The notes under the pieces are model-generated. The model was not told the DNA's origin and did no database searches. It saw nothing but the letters and a program-made list of their open reading frames with translations. DNA of 64,000 bases, from positions 26,929,983 to 26,993,982 of the forward strand of contig NC_063174.1 of the NCBI RefSeq assembly GCF_023159225.1. Direction: 5' to 3'. A program made the translations under genes and the position numbers. The DNA is from Perognathus longimembris pacificus. Lineage: Eukaryota > Chordata > Mammalia > Rodentia > Heteromyidae. Below are positions 59,512 through 64,000 of this stretch, piece after piece; within the stretch, counting starts at the first letter, position 1, and every line of letters starts with the position of its first letter.

Positions 59512-59702
59512 GCCAGACCTGGGGCTTGGACTCAGGGCCTGAGCACTGACCCTGGCTTCTTTTTGCTCAAGGCTAGCACTCTACCACTGGAGCCACAGCA
59601 CTACTTTTGGCTTTTTCTGTGTATGTGGTGTTGAGGAATCAAACCCAGGGCTTCATGCATGCAAGGCAAGCACTCTACCGTTAAGCCACCTTCCCAGCCC
59701 CC
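59509..59702 (-). mobile_element. IDL-Geo SINE
   Basis: Reverse-strand dimer directly joined to (CT)n; ends accttcccagccc. Confidence 0.9.
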
Positions 59703-60481
59703 CTGACTCCATAATTTTATGTGAACTATTTGAAGTTCCCCAGCCTTTACTTTTCTGATCTCTGTAATGAAGATCTATATAGAAGATCATTTCTTGTCCT
59801 CTCCTCTGTTCAAAATTTTGTTGCTTTTTCTTAAAATAATGGTTCAGGAAATAGGAAAGACACTGCAGCTAAATGTTTTTTTAAGTTCCATGGCCAATTT
59901 CTCATTTTCTAAAGTTTTCATGGCCAAATTCTTTTTCTTCCTACCAGAAGAAAAATCAGTCAGTGGTCTTGAGAGATATCCTTGGGAAGTCATGTTTGAT
60001 TTGAAGAAATACATCATGTTCTGGGAGCTATCAAGTGTGGGTCCCTGTGACTCATTTTTTGTTCTCACAACCAATCCTTAGAATAAATGAGAGCTTTTGG
60101 AAAGAGAGACCCAGAATGGTATGTAAGCTTATAGAATAGATCAACTATTATAAAATTATTCATCTGACAAAACAAATATCAAATTGACAGAAAGGTTAAA
60201 AAGATAGATTAGGAGATTTATAGAGTAGAAAGAAAACTATTCCTAATTAGCCTTAGATTAGAGAGGTAGGCAGTGTTGGAATGTACCTCTTTCAATGTGT
60301 GTAGGGAGGGACACAATAATACCTGGTATTGAACTCAGTAAAACTTTGTTGAATTAGTGAATATACAAATGAGTGAATGATCTATATTGATTCATTATTC
60401 TTTTCTACCTACACAAGATTGAATCAGTTAGCTACTCCCCTCCTATTCCCTCCCCTCCCCTCCTCTGTCCTGGTCTGAACT
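59703..60481. other. Unannotated intergenic stretch
   Basis: A 104-codon plus-strand frame (59767-60081) has no recognisable domain. An L2-like tail (aatacctggtattgaactcag...gagtgaatga) is at about 60305-60380. Confidence 0.4.
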
Positions 60482-60728
60482 TTTTTTGTGTGTGCCAGTA
60501 CAGGTAGCACTGGGGCTTGAACTCAGAATCTGGCACTGTCCTTGAGCTTTATTGGCTAAAGGCTAGTGCTCTACTACTTTAGCCATAGCTCCACCTCTGG
60601 CTTTTGGGAGGTTAATTGGAGATAAGTGTCTCATAGACTTTATTGTCTGGGCTGGCTCTGAACCATGAGACTCAAATCTCAGCCTGTTGGCTATAGAGGA
60701 TTACAGATATGAGCCACCAGCACCCAAC
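60482..60728 (-). mobile_element. B1-Geo SINE
   Basis: Reverse-strand unit ending atgagccaccagcacccaac. Confidence 0.87.
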
Positions 60729-60904
60729 TTCTGGTCTGAAACCTATGAGAATATTTTCACGTTCACTCAGTATCTTCCTTTACTTTTGATTTCCCCATGA
60801 TTTAGGAGTAAGAATAATTCCTTAACTTCAAGTTTCTAATCTCTCATTTCCCTTCATGAGGGAGATAATCTTATTACTTTATTTTCTTGAAAGATAGAAA
60901 TAGA

Positions 60905-61147
60905 TCTGCTGCTACTACTCAGAAGTCTGAGATCTGAGGATTGTGTTTCAAAGCTATCCTGGGCAGGAAAGTACAATTAACCACTAGAAACCAGAAGTGG
61001 CTCAGTGGCTCAAAGTGATAGAGCATTGGCCTTGAGTAAAAAGCTCAGAGACAGCATTTAGGCCCTGAGTTCAAACCCCGTAACCACCACTAACAACAAA
61101 AATAGCTCAGGGACAGTGCCCAGGCCCTGAGTTCAAGCCCTATGATA
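60905..61147 (+). mobile_element. B1-Geo SINE with duplicated Geo tail
   Basis: The Geo 3' segment (agctcag...acag...ggccctgagttcaa) occurs twice in tandem, at about 61041-61078 and 61103-61140. Confidence 0.85.
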
Positions 61148-61449
61148 ATTTTTTTTCCTCTTAGAATTAACTAGATGTGGACTTTAAGCATAAATATAGT
61201 TTCTTTCTAAATTTTTATAATTTATTGTTAATACTCTATTTACTACCAGTGATATACAAAGTACTGTGGAAAAGATTTTTACTGTTTAGAGTTTACAGAC
61301 TAAATTTAAAAGAATAGGTATAAAAATTATAGAGAAAATAGTCAAGTATTTGGTGATGCTAAGGGCTATTTAAAATTTTCAGCTTTGATACCAGTTGCTA
61401 GTTTATATGTCTAAGCATGTTGAAAAAATTCTTTTTAAAAGTATAGTTA

Positions 61450-61667
61450 GGGGCTGGGAATATGGCTTAGTGTTAGAGTGCTTGCCTAGCATGCACGTAG
61501 CCCTGGGTTTGATTCCTCAGTACCACATAAACAGAAAAATCCAGAAGTGGTGCTGTGGATCAAGAGGTAGAGTGCTAGCCTTGAGCAAAAAGAAGCCAGG
61601 GACAGTGCTTAGATCCTGAGCCCAAGCCCCAGGACTGGCAGAACAAACAAACAAACAAACCAAAAAC
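61450..61667 (+). mobile_element. IDL-Geo SINE with TSD
   Basis: Plus-strand dimer with an AAAC-repeat tail; aagtatagtta on both sides. Confidence 0.92.
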
Positions 61668-61679
61668 AAGTATAGTTAT

Positions 61680-62395
61680 ACATCTGCATGTAAAGTTGAA
61701 ATTAAGAGGCAACAGACATGAAAAACAATCGTGATGAAAACGCACTGATGAGAAGAAATATATGTTCATTTCCTAGATTTTGTCACTTGGTCACTGAACC
61801 TACCAGTGATTGGGCTTCCTGGCTGTGCACAGGGCCCTGACCCAGGTATTGTGGCCCTCAGATGGGTCTGGATCCTGGTAGCCAGAAGCTGGATGGGCCT
61901 CTGAGCTGGGAACACCTTTATCTATCTTTCTCTGTGTGCCTCCAGGGTCACTGCTCACATGTGCTGTGACGTGAGGAAAGTTGGGAAGCGCTGCTTCTGT
62001 TGGCTCATCTGAACTTTTCATTCTCTCTATGAGACCAGCTGTTCCACACTCTTTTTTTAATACTTATTTTTCACTTTAAGTACTGAAGTTTAAAATTACT
62101 TCTGATTTTTAAAACTTTTAGACACTGTTTAATACACTTATTTCAGATGGCATTTAAAAATGAATACAACCTTTTGTGGATGCAACATGGTACTATATAG
62201 CAAGACCATAAAACAACTGTACCCTTTAGCCCATAAATTCTACATAAAGTAAAAGAAGAAAAAGTCAATGCATGAGAATGTCTATGCCTGAATCATTTAT
62301 GGTAGCAAAAGAATGAAGAAGAAAATATACATATTAAAGAAAATGGTCTGATGCAAATAATGATGTATATTGTCATGAAAATAATAATAATTTGC
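61680..62395. other. Unannotated intergenic stretch
   Basis: No recognisable element. Confidence 0.45.
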
Positions 62396-62625
62396 AAGCT
62401 GGGCACTACTGGCTCAAGACTGTATCCTAGCTACTCAAGAGGCTGAGTTCTGAGGATCATGGTTCGAAGCCAGTCTGGGCAGCAAAGTCCCTGAAATTCT
62501 TTTCTCCAATTATCCACCAAAAAGCTGGAATAGAGATATGGCTTAAGTGGTAAAACACCAGCCTTGAGCAAAAAATCAAGTAAAAACGTGAAGTCTTGAG
62601 TCCAAGCCCCCAGGACTGGCACAAT
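62396..62625 (+). mobile_element. B1-Geo SINE with TSD
   Basis: Plus-strand unit flanked by aataataataattt on both sides. Confidence 0.88.
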
Positions 62626-62984
62626 AATAATAATTTTGAAGACTATGTAGAAACATGGGTGTATCTCTATGCTAAAGAAGCACAACATGAAATCATGTGT
62701 CCACTATGACTGCAACAACTACACATGTGGAAGGTAAATTTGTGAAATACATTTGTTGTGTTAATGTGGATATGGAATAACTTTTAATTTATTTAAATCT
62801 TTTCTTTAATAGTACTTTGTAATTCCAATAAAAACAAATCACTACATGGTAAAAAAAAAAAAAAAGGTCTCTATAAGGCTAATGAGGCTGAAGTTCAGGG
62901 CCCCTCAGTTACATGCCTCAATTTTTTTAATGCTTGTATGCTCGAATAATGTCTGAGTTGTTGAATGGTAAAACTTTTATTTTA
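62626..62984. other. Unannotated intergenic stretch
   Basis: A15 run near 62850-62865; nothing else recognised. Confidence 0.45.
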
Positions 62985-63345
62985 CTTTTTGTTGTTATTG
63001 TAAAGGTGATGTACAGCGGAGTTACAGTTATATAAATCAAGTAGTGAGTACATTTCATTTTGAATGGTGTCACCACTTCCTTCATTTTTTCCGTTTCCCC
63101 TCCTTACTCCCCTCCTCCACAAGTTGTATAGTTCATTTCAGACATAGTGTCTAGTGAGTATCACAGTTGCATTTGTTCGCCCTTTGTCCCACTCTTTCTG
63201 TGCTTCCCCTTACTCTTCCCAAAACAGATAAATTTACATACAAGACAAAAGGTACAGAAATAAAAAACAGTGACAAAGGACGAAAACAAAAAAGCAAAAT
63301 TAAAAAAACACTCGTTTCAATTTATTAGAGTTAATTTTTCCCCAT
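62985..63345 (-). mobile_element. LINE-1 3' fragment
   Basis: Reverse L1 3' UTR (gttattgtaaaggtgatgtac..., gtagtgagtacatttc...). Confidence 0.8.
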
Positions 63346-63358
63346 CAAGTCTTTATTT

Positions 63359-63563
63359 ATTTATTTATTTTTGGCCAGTCCTGGGCCTTGGACTCAGGGC
63401 CCGAGCACCGTCCCTGGCTTCTTCCCACTCAAGGCTAGCACTCTGCCACTTGAGCCACAGCGCCGCTTCTGGCCGTTTTCTGTATATGTGGTGCTGGGGA
63501 ATCAAACCTAGGGCCTCGTGTATCCGAGGCAGGCACTCTTGCCACTAGGCTATATCCCCAGCC
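63359..63563 (-). mobile_element. IDL-Geo SINE with TSD
   Basis: Low-divergence reverse dimer; perfect TSD aagtctttattt at 63347-63358 and 63564-63575. Confidence 0.95.
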
Positions 63564-63631
63564 CAAGTCTTTATTTTTAATATATTATTAGTATATTGTA
63601 TTGTACAGAGGTGTTTCATTGTGATATTTCT

Positions 63632-64000
63632 TTTTTTAATTATTTAAATTTTATTGACAAGGTGTTGTGCAAAGAGGGTACAGTTACATAATAAGGTAGT
63701 GAGTACATTTCTTGTGATATCTGTTACACCTCATTTTTCTTTCTCTTCCCTAGATCAGGTAGGCATAAATACAATATCCAGTGTACCAAAATCATATACA
63801 GTGACCACGTAGGGTATGCCAAAGGAAATTCATCTAGAACATTAAACGTAACGTCAACAATGGAATCCTCCTGTGTCCTTCTCTTGGAGTTGTTTTTGCT
63901 TATCCTCATCTTATATGATCATGTGTACATAGCTGTTAAGCTATTGTGATCCACTGATAGGTCTATTCTAGACCTTTTATGTTTGTTTAGTAGTTGTTTG
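63632..64000 (-). mobile_element. LINE-1 3' fragment, runs off the window
   Basis: Reverse L1 3' UTR (tttattgacaaggtgttgtgc..., ataataaggtagtgagtac) continuing past the right edge; closely parallels 55811-56280. Confidence 0.85.

Noticed and set aside
3448..63563. Many tRNA-like A-box and B-box pairs (tRNA gene candidates)
   Set aside because: All lie in ID-like or Geo SINE modules with A-tails and TSDs; none has a full cloverleaf with an acceptor stem, so no tRNA gene is called.
1..64000. CRISPR array, operon, phage or other prokaryotic system
   Set aside because: Nothing prokaryotic is present; periodic repeats are microsatellites and dispersed similarities are SINEs or L1s.

Overview
This is vertebrate nuclear DNA from a rodent, almost certainly a member of the Geomyoidea (pocket mice, kangaroo rats, pocket gophers). 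The evidence is the SINE content. Dozens of copies of a dimeric tRNA-derived SINE match the architecture known as IDL-Geo, which is restricted to that superfamily, and dozens more join a 7SL/B1-type left half to the same Geo right half. LINE-1 3' ends, MIR and L2 relics, MaLR LTRs and ERVK-like LTRs complete a typical mammalian interspersed-repeat landscape. I cannot name the species.

The one gene I can support is CCDC198 (C14orf105, also called FAME), on the minus strand. Six coding exons lie between 32340 (start codon) and 16564 (stop). All introns have GT-AG ends and the phases are compatible. They join to 870 nt, or 289 codons plus stop, collinear with the roughly 296-residue human protein as I recall it. 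A poly(A) signal lies at 16464-16469. In human this gene is at 14q22.3 between NAA30 and SLC35F4; neither neighbour is visible here.

Layout. 1-14.9 kb: downstream flank of CCDC198, made of L1, SINE, MaLR and L2 repeats, including a young L1 nested in an old one. 14.7-16.46 kb: a broken minus-strand retrocopy of POLR2M (Gdown1) starting just beyond the CCDC198 poly(A) signal, plus an 86-bp inverted copy of part of it. 16.5-32.4 kb: CCDC198. Its introns hold a TSD-flanked MaLR LTR, a SINE whose target-site duplication copied a splice donor, and a ~360-bp inverted repeat in intron 1. 33.7-34.3 kb: an ERVK-like LTR upstream of the gene in the same orientation. A second LTR of that family, with perfect 6-bp TSDs, is at 43.35-43.88 kb. 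34-64 kb: intergenic repeats, with a cluster of plus-strand L1 3' ends at 45-49 kb, an old fragmented L1 at 51.5-53.2 kb, and several (CA)n or (CT)n arrays attached to SINE tails.

I found no rRNA or tRNA gene, CRISPR array, bacterial-type operon or new multi-gene system. The most interesting structures are transposon-made changes to CCDC198: the duplicated splice donor, the intronic hairpin, the upstream LTR and the retrocopy abutting its 3' end.
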